Shown one piece after another: positions 54,938 to 63,414 of a DNA stretch of 64,000 nucleotides. The stretch comes from Candidatus Poribacteria bacterium (GTDB lineage: Bacteria > Poribacteria > WGA-4E > WGA-3G). The stretch covers positions 4,520,204 to 4,584,203 of the forward strand of contig OY282386.1 in NCBI GenBank assembly GCA_958295945.1. The letters run 5' to 3'. Both the position numbers and the translations under genes were made by a program. Positions within the stretch are counted from its first letter, which is position 1; the number at the start of each line of letters is the position of its first letter. The notes beneath the pieces are model-generated. The model made no database searches. It saw only the letters and a list, made by a program, of their open reading frames with translations, and was not told the DNA's origin.

Positions 54938-56305
54938 TTATAGAAGCATTAAGTATGGGTTTTGGATATATTGTGACACGGTTTGTAGGAATTGGGCAGC
55001 GGGTGCTCCATCTACAACTCGGTGGTCAAACGTGAGACTTAGTGCCAGCATGTGACGGATAACGATTTCATCGTTGTGAGCAATCGGTTTCTTGATAATC
55101 CTTCCTATGCCGAGGATTCCGCTTTCTGGCGGGTTGATGATCGGTGTAAACGCATCAATGCCATAGTTGCCGAGATTTGTAATTGTAAATGTTCCACCTT
55201 GTAGTTCACCGGGAGTAAGTTGGTTGTTCCGTGCTTTTTCTGCTAAAGCCTTTATCTGTTCTGATATATCGGATAAACCGATCTTATCTGCATTGCGAAC
55301 AACAGGCACTACCAGTCCATCATCTAAAGCAACCGCAACCCCGATATTGATATCTGCTTGTAACTGAATACCTGCATCAGTGAGTGTTGCATTAAGTCGT
55401 GGGTGTTCACCTAAGGAATTAGCCACTATCTTGACAAGTAGGTCGGTGTAAGTAAGACTTTCTTCACGTTTCTGTAATTCTTCGTTGAAAAGATTGCGTA
55501 GTTCCACAAAGTTTGTCGCGTCAACTTCGGTGTGAAGTGTCACGCTTGCATTGGTTTGAAGACTCATTGTCATTCGTTCAGCGATTATTTTCCGTATGCC
55601 GCTGAGTTCAATAACTTCTGAAGCAGCAGGTGTTTGTTGGAAAACTTGATCAGGTATCTCATCAACTGTTTGCATCACATCATCACGGACAATTCTACCA
55701 TCGGGACCGGAACCTGCAATGGATGTCAAATCAAGACCAAATTCTTTTGCTAACCTCCGTGCCAGTGGAGAGGCTTTTAACCGTGTGGATTCACTTGTTG
55801 TAGGTTCTCTTGTTTCAATATAACGATGGACATCACTTTCAAGAATGCGTCCTCCAGGACCAGAAGCCTTGACTTGAGTTAAGTCAATAGAGAGTTTATC
55901 TGCAAGTTCTTTCGCTGTAGGGGATGCTTTTATAGGTGACGATGGAGACGTAGAAATAGTTTTCGTCTTTGATGGCGTTGAAGGTTTTTTGGTAGTCTGC
56001 TTTGACTCCTCTGTCTGCTGTGGCAATTCCATTGTCCCTGCTTCAACGCGTTCTACCTCTTCACCCGGTGCGGCAATTATGGCTAATAAGGCGTTGACAG
56101 GGACATTGCTTCCTTCTTCTGGTAGTATTTGTGCAATAATTCCGTCAGTGGGGGATTCTTGTTCATGCACCACTTTATCTGTTTCGATTTCTAACAAAGG
56201 TTGTCCCTCGGTCACGGTATCCCCTTCCTGAACAAGCCATTTCCCGATCTTACCCTTTGTCATTGTCTGATCCATTTGGAGCATTCTCAGTTCTACTGCC
56301 ATCAA
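54938..56305 (-). CDS. dihydrolipoamide acyltransferase (E2) of a 2-oxo acid dehydrogenase complex
   Basis: This 455-residue E2 has a lipoyl domain with the acceptor Lys44 (EIETDKVVHE), a Pro/Ser/Thr/Lys linker and two peripheral subunit-binding domains (KASPTAKELADKLSIDLTQV, and KASPLARRLAKEFGLDLTSI). The catalytic domain ends with DHRVVDGAPAAQFL (active histidine). Two subunit-binding domains on one E2 are unusual. The first codon could be either of the two adjacent ATGs. E1 and E3 genes are not in view, so pyruvate versus branched-chain or acetoin specificity is open. Confidence 0.93.
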   Translation of the reverse strand: MMAVELRMLQMDQTMTKGKIGKWLVQEGDTVTEGQPLLEIETDKVVHEQESPTDGIIAQILPEEGSNVPVNALLAIIAAPGEEVERVEAGTMELPQQTEESKQTTKKPSTPSKTKTISTSPSSPIKASPTAKELADKLSIDLTQVKASGPGGRILESDVHRYIETREPTTSESTRLKASPLARRLAKEFGLDLTSIAGSGPDGRIVRDDVMQTVDEIPDQVFQQTPAASEVIELSGIRKIIAERMTMSLQTNASVTLHTEVDATNFVELRNLFNEELQKREESLTYTDLLVKIVANSLGEHPRLNATLTDAGIQLQADINIGVAVALDDGLVVPVVRNADKIGLSDISEQIKALAEKARNNQLTPGELQGGTFTITNLGNYGIDAFTPIINPPESGILGIGRIIKKPIAHNDEIVIRHMLALSLTFDHRVVDGAPAAQFLQTVSQYIQNPYLMLL

Positions 56306-56330
56306 GTTTCTCCTATCTTCTTACCATAAT

Positions 56331-56630
56331 TCATCCTTCGGATTGTTCTATAAATTGCAAGAGTAATTCAACGTTTTCATCTTTTTCCAGTATGAGCGCG
56401 ATTTTGTGGTATTGTTCTCCTTTGAAAAAAGCCTGCACAAATGGACTAAAGGCAATCAGTAATTGCGATCCCAAAAAGTTCAATGGTTTGCCAGTTTCAA
56501 GAAATAGAATCGCAGGTGTCGTTAGATTACGTCTTACGATCCATTGTGCAAGTTTTTCAAGTAGTGCATGTTGTTCGTCTTCAGGTATATCGTCAAGCAC
56601 AACTGGTATTTCAGGATTTGGGTTGAGCAT
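56331..56630 (-). CDS. small conserved-looking hypothetical protein
   Basis: This 99-residue soluble protein has an acidic start (PEIPVVLDDIPEDEQ) and a helix-rich core (ALLEKLAQWIVRRNLTTPAILFLETGKPLNFLGSQ). It begins three bases after the oxidoreductase gene ends, so it is likely in the same transcript. The family is not recognised. Confidence 0.6.
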   Translation of the reverse strand: MLNPNPEIPVVLDDIPEDEQHALLEKLAQWIVRRNLTTPAILFLETGKPLNFLGSQLLIAFSPFVQAFFKGEQYHKIALILEKDENVELLLQFIEQSEG

Positions 56631-56633
56631 AAT

Positions 56634-57674
56634 CTACAAATCCAAATCGCTCAGATAATCGCCAATATGTTTCGGTTGTCCATCTTCTGTTGTTTCCATT
56701 GCAGCGATAACGAGAACGAAACTCTTAATATTGTCTTCAATCCGTGTAGCAGAAGGCTCGCCACCGTCAAGCCAATCCAAAAACTCGTTGAATAGATAAT
56801 GATGTGCGTAATGACTGATAGGCGGTGCTTCATAGACCTCTTTCTCACCACCAACACGATGAATAGTCATCTGGTTTCCACCACCGATTTCAACAGTTCC
56901 TTCCTCAAATTCTGCTCGGTAATGTTCACCATTCCAACAATTGGTGATACCTGCTGCGGTGCTATTTCCTTCATAGGATGTGTAGACACCGTTATCCATC
57001 CGCATCAGATAATAACCGCTTGAGAAATGCTTGAAACTGGACCATTCTGGATTCCAACCGAATCCGACCAGTGTTTCACAATCTCCTCCCGAGAGGAAAC
57101 GTAGCATATCAAGATGATGTACCGATGCCTCAAAGAGCAGACTAAAGTCCATATCATGCCGCCAGTCTACACCCCAAGACAGATACCGACGATAATCACA
57201 CGCATATCTACCGACGATGTGCTGTAATCGTCCTAATCTACCTTCCTCACGGATACGCACCAATTCCTGTTTATTGTTAGCGTATCGGTAATTCTGTATG
57301 ATGGCACAAGGCAATCCAGTTTTCTGTGAAGTGCGTACCATAGCTTTAGCTGCATCCAATGTGTCTGCGATAGGTTTTTCGCAGATAACTGGCATGCCAT
57401 TTTCCATTGCTGCAACGGCTGCGGAACTATGAAATGGTGGTGGCGTTGCAACCCCACAAAAATCTGCTTTGACAGATGCACATGCTTCGTTAAAATCGGT
57501 AAAGAGTTGAGAGGAACTCAATCCTAATGCCTCGCCTTGATTTTTTAGGACATCAGTTTTTACATCAGCCAAGCCGACAATCTCAACACGGTCACTGAAG
57601 TTATTACGGAAGTTGTGAATCCAACCGCCAGCCATGCCGCTTCCACCAATCATTAAACATTTATGTTTTGCCAT
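56634..57674 (-). CDS. Gfo/Idh/MocA family oxidoreductase
   Basis: This 346-residue NAD(P)-dependent sugar or inositol dehydrogenase-like protein has the Rossmann start GGSGMAGGWIHNF, the VATPPPFHSSAA strand, then EKPIADTLDAAKAM with the conserved EKP lysine. The C-terminal alpha/beta substrate domain has DWRHDMDFSLLFEASVHHLDMLRFLSGG, where the HHxD histidines are typical. The substrate cannot be read from sequence. TCAAGAAGGAGAAAAT precedes the start. It heads a short minus-strand group. Confidence 0.87.
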   Translation of the reverse strand: MAKHKCLMIGGSGMAGGWIHNFRNNFSDRVEIVGLADVKTDVLKNQGEALGLSSSQLFTDFNEACASVKADFCGVATPPPFHSSAAVAAMENGMPVICEKPIADTLDAAKAMVRTSQKTGLPCAIIQNYRYANNKQELVRIREEGRLGRLQHIVGRYACDYRRYLSWGVDWRHDMDFSLLFEASVHHLDMLRFLSGGDCETLVGFGWNPEWSSFKHFSSGYYLMRMDNGVYTSYEGNSTAAGITNCWNGEHYRAEFEEGTVEIGGGNQMTIHRVGGEKEVYEAPPISHYAHHYLFNEFLDWLDGGEPSATRIEDNIKSFVLVIAAMETTEDGQPKHIGDYLSDLDL

Positions 57675-57735
57675 ATTTTCTCCTTCTTGAAAACTCTTGG
57701 TAATGTGTTATTTACATCCCCAATTATAAACTATT

Positions 57736-57810
57736 GGAGCGTCCACTCTTATTTGACAGGTCCATATCGCGATTCGGAGATCGCTCCTACCGATTTAGTG
57801 TAGACGCTCC
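57736..57810. repeat. 75-bp inverted-repeat element with GTAG-flanked hairpin
   Basis: GGAGCGTC (57736) and GACGCTCC (57803) are the outer inverted ends. Inside, GCGATTCGGAGATCGC is a hairpin followed by TCCTAC. It lies between the oxidoreductase and carbonic anhydrase genes. Confidence 0.6.
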
Positions 57811-57811
57811 A

Positions 57812-58327
57812 CTATTTTGTAATACTTTCCTGCATTATTCTCCCACGGTAGACATAATCATCTTTCCCGTTTCGGACACGTTCAAATTCTGCTGCTGTTG
57901 CTTCTCGTCTAACTACTGCTGGCACACCCATTGCAATTGTTCCAGACGGTATTTCTTGTCCTTCTCGGACAAGTGTCCCTGCAGCAACGATTGCACGTTC
58001 TCCGATTTTACACCCGGTTAATAGAATCGCTCCCATTCCAATGAGTGCTTCGTTACCGATGCTGCAGCTATGGAGAATTGCCCCGTGTCCAACAGTCACA
58101 TCATCACCGATGAGACATGGGATTTCCTTATCCATGTGTATTACTGTTCCGTCTTGTATGCTGGTTCGACATCCGATATGTATAGGTTCTAAGTCTCCTC
58201 TTAATACACAGTTGAACCAGATACTTGATTCTTCCCCAATTTTTACATCACCGATTATCATTGCACCGGGTGCTACATAGACCGATGTGTGTATACTGGG
58301 TATTTTTCCTTCATATTCAATTTGCAT
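57812..58327 (-). CDS. gamma-class carbonic anhydrase family protein
   Basis: This 171-residue left-handed beta-helix protein of hexapeptide repeats (IGDVKIG, IGCRTSIQDG, IGNEALIGMG type) has the metal-binding histidines of the gamma-carbonic anhydrase family at VIHMD and VGHGAILHSC. It would form a trimer in the cytosol. Many family members have weak or no carbonic anhydrase activity, so a CO2/bicarbonate role is likely but not certain. Confidence 0.88.
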   Translation of the reverse strand: MQIEYEGKIPSIHTSVYVAPGAMIIGDVKIGEESSIWFNCVLRGDLEPIHIGCRTSIQDGTVIHMDKEIPCLIGDDVTVGHGAILHSCSIGNEALIGMGAILLTGCKIGERAIVAAGTLVREGQEIPSGTIAMGVPAVVRREATAAEFERVRNGKDDYVYRGRIMQESITK

Positions 58328-58367
58328 GATACTTATCCATTTATGTTTGTAAATTGTAATGAACAGA

Positions 58368-60008
58368 TTATGATTCCAACGGAACTAACAACCTGCGAAG
58401 ATTTCCTACACCAAAACTATATAATATCACAAACATAGTAGCAAGGAATATTATTGAAAAAAAGATGATCAGTCCATTCTGTGAATGCCATGCAACTATG
58501 GGTGCGATTATGATTGCTACATTTAAAAAAAGTGTTACTGTGAAAGTTAAGACTCTTAAAATTGGTTTTGGTTGATTCGTCAGTTCTGCCATCCATGGTA
58601 AAGTACCGATTGTCGTATTCAATGCACATCCTGTTGGAAGGGCTATAATTGGTATCATGAACATAAGTATCCACTTTTCAATGTGAATTCGCAGCAGAAG
58701 GAAAGCAAGTATTGTCCAGAATTCTGCATAAAGCAATGCACAGAGAAGCGCAACCAGGAATTTGCTATTAAATAGTAATCTCGGTTTGACCGGTGCAGAT
58801 TTCATCATCCACCAAGTTTTTGCTTCATCCCGAAGTCCGTTGCAACTGATACCAAAAGTGATAAGGAAACTATAGAGGAGAATTTGAACGGACAGGATTT
58901 CAGTTGTATATTCATCAGGGCCCGCGCCACCCAAAAATAGGACACTGATGTGGATGACCAAAAAGCAGGTTAACATAATAATTGCAACCACCCTACCAGT
59001 ATGTCGTATGTAGATCAAAAAGTCTTTCAACATCAACGATTGTATCTTGCCGCGTCCCAATAATAATGCAAAACCATTGATGTGTGAAGTAGTATTATTA
59101 CTGTTCTTACGTGCGGGTTTACGTTTAGTTTTTAATTGTCGTATATTTTCCCATCCACTCTGATATATCCATTGTGCAGTGAGAAATGCCAATCCAACAG
59201 ATGCGATGCTAATAGCGAACCCACCAATTATCCATCTCAGTCGCATCCCTAATGTAGTTTCATTTCCCCAACTTACTAACAGTTGTCCAATCCATTCGTG
59301 GGGATACCAATTTGCTGATGACCCCGCTGTCCCTGTTGATGCCAAATTGAGTATGTAGTTTTTCACTGGGAATGCATCAGATCCAGCAAAAAGCATAAAA
59401 GAAAGAAAGAAACCAACCATCACACCTATAATAGTTCCGAGGGTCTTCAATGTTGTAAGAAGACCTGATGACGAGAAGAATCGCGCAATTACCATCATGC
59501 TGATAGTAACATTACTTGCAATCAGAACGAGCAGACCGATAGATACGGGTAATAACACTGCGTAATAGTGCCACGGGAGTTGATATGTCAGACCGAAAAC
59601 TACCCATGGTGGACCCAAGAAACAGAGCATACTCATGAGACGCGAGACAGTGATGTGGATGAACTTGTATCCGAAGATAGTTAATGGTCGAATTGGCGCG
59701 GTGTATAACATTTGCGTATCAGTTGCTTCGTATAGTATTTTCAAAGAACTTTCCATCAACTCTTTTGCAACTATAATTATGCCGAACACCATGAATCCGT
59801 TAAGTACACTAAAAGTTAAATGTGATGATGCATCATTTCTCTGCAAATGTGAGAAAAGAGTCCATCCCAATACAGACAATGAAGTAATGAAGATGAGGTA
59901 ACCGATAGCCTTGAATATGCTCTTTCGCCATGCTTGTTTATCATACCTTAGGCTGTTCCACCATGCCTTGAAATCAGCTTTAAGAAGAATTGTAATATGT
60001 TTAAACAT
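58368..60008 (-). CDS. ABC-2-type exporter permease
   Basis: This 546-residue protein has about twelve hydrophobic segments in two groups, separated by a basic cytosolic loop near 290-310 (LKTKRKPARKNSNN). The second half has CNGLRDEAKTWWMMKSAPVKP, a motif typical of large ABC-2 permeases. It partners with the ATPase gene upstream on the same strand (60174-60947). The substrate is not known. Confidence 0.8.
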   Translation of the reverse strand: MFKHITILLKADFKAWWNSLRYDKQAWRKSIFKAIGYLIFITSLSVLGWTLFSHLQRNDASSHLTFSVLNGFMVFGIIIVAKELMESSLKILYEATDTQMLYTAPIRPLTIFGYKFIHITVSRLMSMLCFLGPPWVVFGLTYQLPWHYYAVLLPVSIGLLVLIASNVTISMMVIARFFSSSGLLTTLKTLGTIIGVMVGFFLSFMLFAGSDAFPVKNYILNLASTGTAGSSANWYPHEWIGQLLVSWGNETTLGMRLRWIIGGFAISIASVGLAFLTAQWIYQSGWENIRQLKTKRKPARKNSNNTTSHINGFALLLGRGKIQSLMLKDFLIYIRHTGRVVAIIMLTCFLVIHISVLFLGGAGPDEYTTEILSVQILLYSFLITFGISCNGLRDEAKTWWMMKSAPVKPRLLFNSKFLVALLCALLYAEFWTILAFLLLRIHIEKWILMFMIPIIALPTGCALNTTIGTLPWMAELTNQPKPILRVLTFTVTLFLNVAIIIAPIVAWHSQNGLIIFFSIIFLATMFVILYSFGVGNLRRLLVPLES

Positions 60009-60073
60009 GAGGTATTGAATTAAGACTTTTCATAACCTTATGAACTTTGACATTCAAATTCGGTAATGTAAAT

Positions 60074-60144
60074 GTAGGGGTTGGGTCTCCCAACCCGTCT
60101 GGGTCTTTTTCATTCGTCCACAGGGCGAGGGGACCTCGCCCCTA
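60074..60144. repeat. paired REP-like hairpins (BIME-like)
   Basis: GTAGGGGTTGGG with CCAACCC (60074-60097) and GGGCGAGGGGACCTCGCCC with CTAC (60123-60144) stand in opposite orientation, GTAG outermost on one side and CTAC on the other. They lie between the two ABC genes. Confidence 0.72.
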
Positions 60145-60173
60145 CAAATACCCAATTTGAACTTCAAAGTTCA

Positions 60174-60947
60174 TTAGGCATCTGCAGTAAGATCAAGGAA
60201 TATATCCTCTAATGTCTCAACCTCATCGGTATTATTTTTTATAGGTTGTGTAGACAATTCTCGTTTCCTATTCTGTAGCTCAGCGAGTGTTCCAACAGCG
60301 ATCAACTTCCCTTTACTTATAATACCTACTCTATCACAAATCCGTTCTGCAATTTCCAAAATATGCGTCGACATGAAGACGGTACATCCCTGTTCACAAC
60401 GTTGTCGTAATATTTCTCTGACTGTGCGTGCACTTCTGGGGTCTAATCCACTTGTAGGTTCATCAAGGAATAGAATTTGTGGGTGGTGTATGAGGACAGA
60501 GATAAGCAGTATTTTCTTCTGCATGCCGTATGAATAACCCTTGATTTGGTCATCTGCAGCCTCAACTAATTCAAGTTGTTCAAGTAATGCGTCCATTTCA
60601 TTTTCTGCTTGTTGAGATTGCACTTCATATAAATCTGCGATCATCCGAACAAACTGACGTCCACTTAATGCCTCATATAGATGGGGTGTATCGGGCATCA
60701 AACCGAGAATCGCTTTGGCTTCTAAACTTTGCTCTTGTATGTCGTATCCAGCAAGTCTTGCAGTTCCAGAGGATGGACGAAGTAATCCTGTCAACATGTT
60801 GATGGTAGTTGTCTTACCTGCCCCGTTGGGACCGAGAAAACCAAATATTTCACCTGCGTCAACTTGCAGCATAAGAGAATCTACAGCACACAACTGACCA
60901 AAGTATTTGGTAAGATTGTAGGTTTCAATCATTTTGACTACTGCCAA
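60174..60947 (-). CDS. ABC transporter ATP-binding protein (ABC-2 type)
   Basis: This 257-residue ATPase shows Walker A GPNGAGKTT, signature YSYGMQKKILL (the SYGMxxK variant common in ABC-2 systems), Walker B ILFLDEPTSGLD and the H-loop STHILE. A second in-frame ATG at 60932 (MIETYNLTKYFG) would match the family start better. The first start overlaps the PspA-like gene by 23 bases. It pairs with the permease encoded downstream. Confidence 0.9.
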   Translation of the reverse strand: MAVVKMIETYNLTKYFGQLCAVDSLMLQVDAGEIFGFLGPNGAGKTTTINMLTGLLRPSSGTARLAGYDIQEQSLEAKAILGLMPDTPHLYEALSGRQFVRMIADLYEVQSQQAENEMDALLEQLELVEAADDQIKGYSYGMQKKILLISVLIHHPQILFLDEPTSGLDPRSARTVREILRQRCEQGCTVFMSTHILEIAERICDRVGIISKGKLIAVGTLAELQNRKRELSTQPIKNNTDEVETLEDIFLDLTADA

Positions 60948-61596
60948 GAATATCCTTTTTGAGATCTGCTAATGCTTCGTCTATGTTGAAATCTTCATCA
61001 TTTGTCTCAACTGGTATTTCTTCTTTCCTTTTGATGTCTTCCCGCCTTTTTACTTCAACTTCTGACTGTTCCAACTTCTGTTGAGCTTGTTGTAATGTAG
61101 TGTTTGCATCAATTAGATCAAATTCGGCTAAGATTCTATGGAATTCTGCGCGTGTTTCTGCCTGTTTTTGCTGATGGAATAACGAATCTACACGACTTGA
61201 TGTAATTCTGAATTGCTCATATATTTCGGTGAGATCGACTTTTAGTTCCTCAATAAACGTTTCTTGTGCGTGGATACGTTGTTCTAAGTCGTGTGCCAGT
61301 TCTTGATACTTTTTCTTTTGTATACGGATTTCGTTAGCTTCTTGATCGTTATTATTCTGTAGCAAAGTAATAATTCTATTTTCACACCTATTGGCCGCAT
61401 CAATCGCTTCTCTATAAGTCCGTTTGAGTTTCTGTTCGTTAGCGATTGCCGTGGCAACAATTCCTTTCGCAGCTTGAATCTGCGTTTTCATATTTTCAAC
61501 AGGATTTTCAAGAGGGGAATCGTCATTCTCTGCATCCGCTATAAATTGGTTAATATTCTCCATAATTTGTTCTGATAATTGTCTTAATTTCTTCAT
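60925..61596 (-). CDS. PspA/IM30-like coiled-coil protein
   Basis: This 223-residue, almost fully helical protein has long coiled coils (about 40-195) and the PspA-like layout: ENPVENMKTQIQAAKGIVATAIANEQKLKRTYREA, then the middle RIQKKKYQELAHDLEQRIHAQE. Such proteins bind and remodel membranes under stress. The acidic C-terminal helix (EDFNIDEALADLKKDI) is also seen in relatives. It overlaps and is probably co-transcribed with the ABC-2 exporter, so it may protect or regulate that system. Confidence 0.72.
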   Translation of the reverse strand: MKKLRQLSEQIMENINQFIADAENDDSPLENPVENMKTQIQAAKGIVATAIANEQKLKRTYREAIDAANRCENRIITLLQNNNDQEANEIRIQKKKYQELAHDLEQRIHAQETFIEELKVDLTEIYEQFRITSSRVDSLFHQQKQAETRAEFHRILAEFDLIDANTTLQQAQQKLEQSEVEVKRREDIKRKEEIPVETNDEDFNIDEALADLKKDILGSSQND

Positions 61597-61824
61597 CAGT
61601 ATTTGTCTCCGATTGCATACTCAATTGAATTACCAACATTTATACTGTAGATATTAATGCCTGAACTAAAGATTTGTGTATCTAACATAAAATGATACAA
61701 TAATGTTAAATAGAGACATCTAAACCTGAGAGGATAGGAAAATGTATGATAGAATGCTGTATCTAACTAACGAAACTCCTATTTATCCTGATGCTTTTGA
61801 CTCCAATAAAAACAAAGGATTTAC
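61597..61824. other. 228-bp gap, nothing recognised
   Basis: The gap is AT-rich and separates the PspA-like and methyltransferase genes. No hairpin repeat or gene is seen. Confidence 0.4.
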
Positions 61825-62700
61825 TTACGGATTTGATGCTAAAGTCTCGTAATTTGCGTTAACAAGTTCCACCCCAAAGATCCTCAATCTTGACATGATA
61901 CTATGTATAGCAGGGATATTGTTGTCAATCAGGATTGAGGAACGGTTGTTTAAAGCTGCAGCCTCACCGAATGTACCACTTCCTGCAAAAAAATCCAGTA
62001 ACAAATCACCCTTGGTTGAATGTACCTTGACGATACGATTTAATATACCGAGTGGTTTCTGTGTTGGGTAACCCGTTTTTTCCTGACCGTTTGTACTGAC
62101 AATTGTATGCCACCAGACATCAGTCGGTGTCTTTCCCCGTGCTGCCTTCTCTTTGCCTACTAAACCGGGTGCCATATACGGAATCCTATCCATCTCCTCA
62201 TAATTGAATGTATAACGTTTCGGTGTTTTGGCATACCACAAGATATTATCGTGTTTTGCGGGCCATCGTGATTTTGAACGTCCGCCGTAATCATAAGCCC
62301 AGATTATTTCATTGATGAATGACTCGCGCCCAAATATCTCATCAAGTATTATTTTGCAATAATGTGCCTCACGATAATCAATATGCAGAAAAAAGCTGCC
62401 ATACGGATGTAGAACTCTATATGCCTCTTCAAAACGTGGACGCAGAAATTTCAAGTATACATTTGAACTCTCAAATTTATCTGAGTAGTGTCGGGTTTCT
62501 CCTTTGTAAGTTTTATATGTCTTGCCTTGAAAACCTACCCGATCCCCCTCATCATCCTGTTCTACCTGCATCTCAGTGCGCAATTGGTATTTTCCTGTAT
62601 TAAAGGGAGGGTCAATGTAAATTAGGTTGATGCTCTCATCTGAGACATGTTCTTGAAGAATTGTGAGGTTATCCCCATAAAATAGTGAGTGTTTTGACAT
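61825..62700 (-). CDS. DNA adenine/cytosine-N4 methyltransferase (beta class)
   Basis: This 291-residue S-adenosylmethionine-dependent DNA methyltransferase has the catalytic motif DPPF (INLIYIDPPFNTG, about residues 26-38) before the SAM-binding motif FFAGSGTFGEAA (about 238-249). That order defines the beta class of N6-adenine/N4-cytosine enzymes. A TKKPLG-like TQKPLGILNRIV helix and the target region in the middle are present. No restriction nuclease is adjacent, so it may be an orphan methyltransferase. The recognition site is not deducible. Confidence 0.88.
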   Translation of the reverse strand: MSKHSLFYGDNLTILQEHVSDESINLIYIDPPFNTGKYQLRTEMQVEQDDEGDRVGFQGKTYKTYKGETRHYSDKFESSNVYLKFLRPRFEEAYRVLHPYGSFFLHIDYREAHYCKIILDEIFGRESFINEIIWAYDYGGRSKSRWPAKHDNILWYAKTPKRYTFNYEEMDRIPYMAPGLVGKEKAARGKTPTDVWWHTIVSTNGQEKTGYPTQKPLGILNRIVKVHSTKGDLLLDFFAGSGTFGEAAALNNRSSILIDNNIPAIHSIMSRLRIFGVELVNANYETLASNP

Positions 62701-62831
62701 ACAGATATTTTTGATTTGTATTTCAGATTATATTGGAAGAATAGGATGAACTGACTTTTTTGTGGAAAAATTATATCAGAGTCTGTATAATTTATCAACA
62801 TCTTTGTCACTATGGCAAAGGAGAATTGTCC

Positions 62832-62860
62832 TTGACGCTAAACGATTTTTGGTGTAAAAT
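62832..62860 (+). promoter_or_regulatory. sigma-70-type promoter for ruvX
   Basis: TTGACG (62832-62837) and TAAAAT (62855-62860) are separated by 17 bases, 56 bases before the ATG at 62917. Confidence 0.62.
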
Positions 62861-62916
62861 TTTTATGTAGTATATATATCATAAAGCGTGCCCGATTTAA
62901 AATATAAGGAGTGAGT

Positions 62917-63339
62917 ATGTCTGTATTACTGGGGTTAGATGTCGGTGACGTAAGAATAGGTGTTGCCGTCAGCGATGTGCTTGGGAGTGGAGCACACCCT
63001 TTATGTACACTGACTCGGACAAATAGAAAACGTGATATTATCGCAATAGGGGACTTGGTTTCTATCCATAAAGTAGAACGCATTGTTATTGGACTGCCCA
63101 TCTCACTTGATGGATCAATTGGCACACAAGCGGAGAAGGTGCAAAAGTTTGGGGCGCGATTGTCGGAAGGACTGGATGTGCCAGTTGAGTTCTTAGACGA
63201 GAGATTTACTACTGCTGAAGCTGAGGATATTTTAGATACGTTGGAAATGAATCCAAAGGAACGAAAAAAGATTATCGATCAAGTTTCGGCTGTGATAATC
63301 CTTGATGAATATCTACGGGGTAATTCAGTGGAAGAGTGA
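62917..63339 (+). CDS. ruvX: Holliday junction resolvase-like / pre-16S rRNA nuclease YqgF
   Basis: This 140-residue RNase H-fold protein of the YqgF/RuvX family has GLDVGDVRIGVAVSD at the start (first catalytic Asp), VIGLPISLDGSIGTQAEKV, and FLDERFTTAEAE (acidic catalytic residues). It is thought to process 16S rRNA ends. The ATG at 62917 is chosen because AGGAG stands at 62907; a GTG at 62911 would overlap that site. mltG follows, a frequent neighbour. Confidence 0.92.
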   Translation: MSVLLGLDVGDVRIGVAVSDVLGSGAHPLCTLTRTNRKRDIIAIGDLVSIHKVERIVIGLPISLDGSIGTQAEKVQKFGARLSEGLDVPVEFLDERFTTAEAEDILDTLEMNPKERKKIIDQVSAVIILDEYLRGNSVEE

Positions 63340-63414
63340 TGGCAATTTATTGGTATATAGTTGAACAGTTGAGCAAAATTCTAATAACTAGCATTACTGA
63401 TTTGGAGACAGTCC

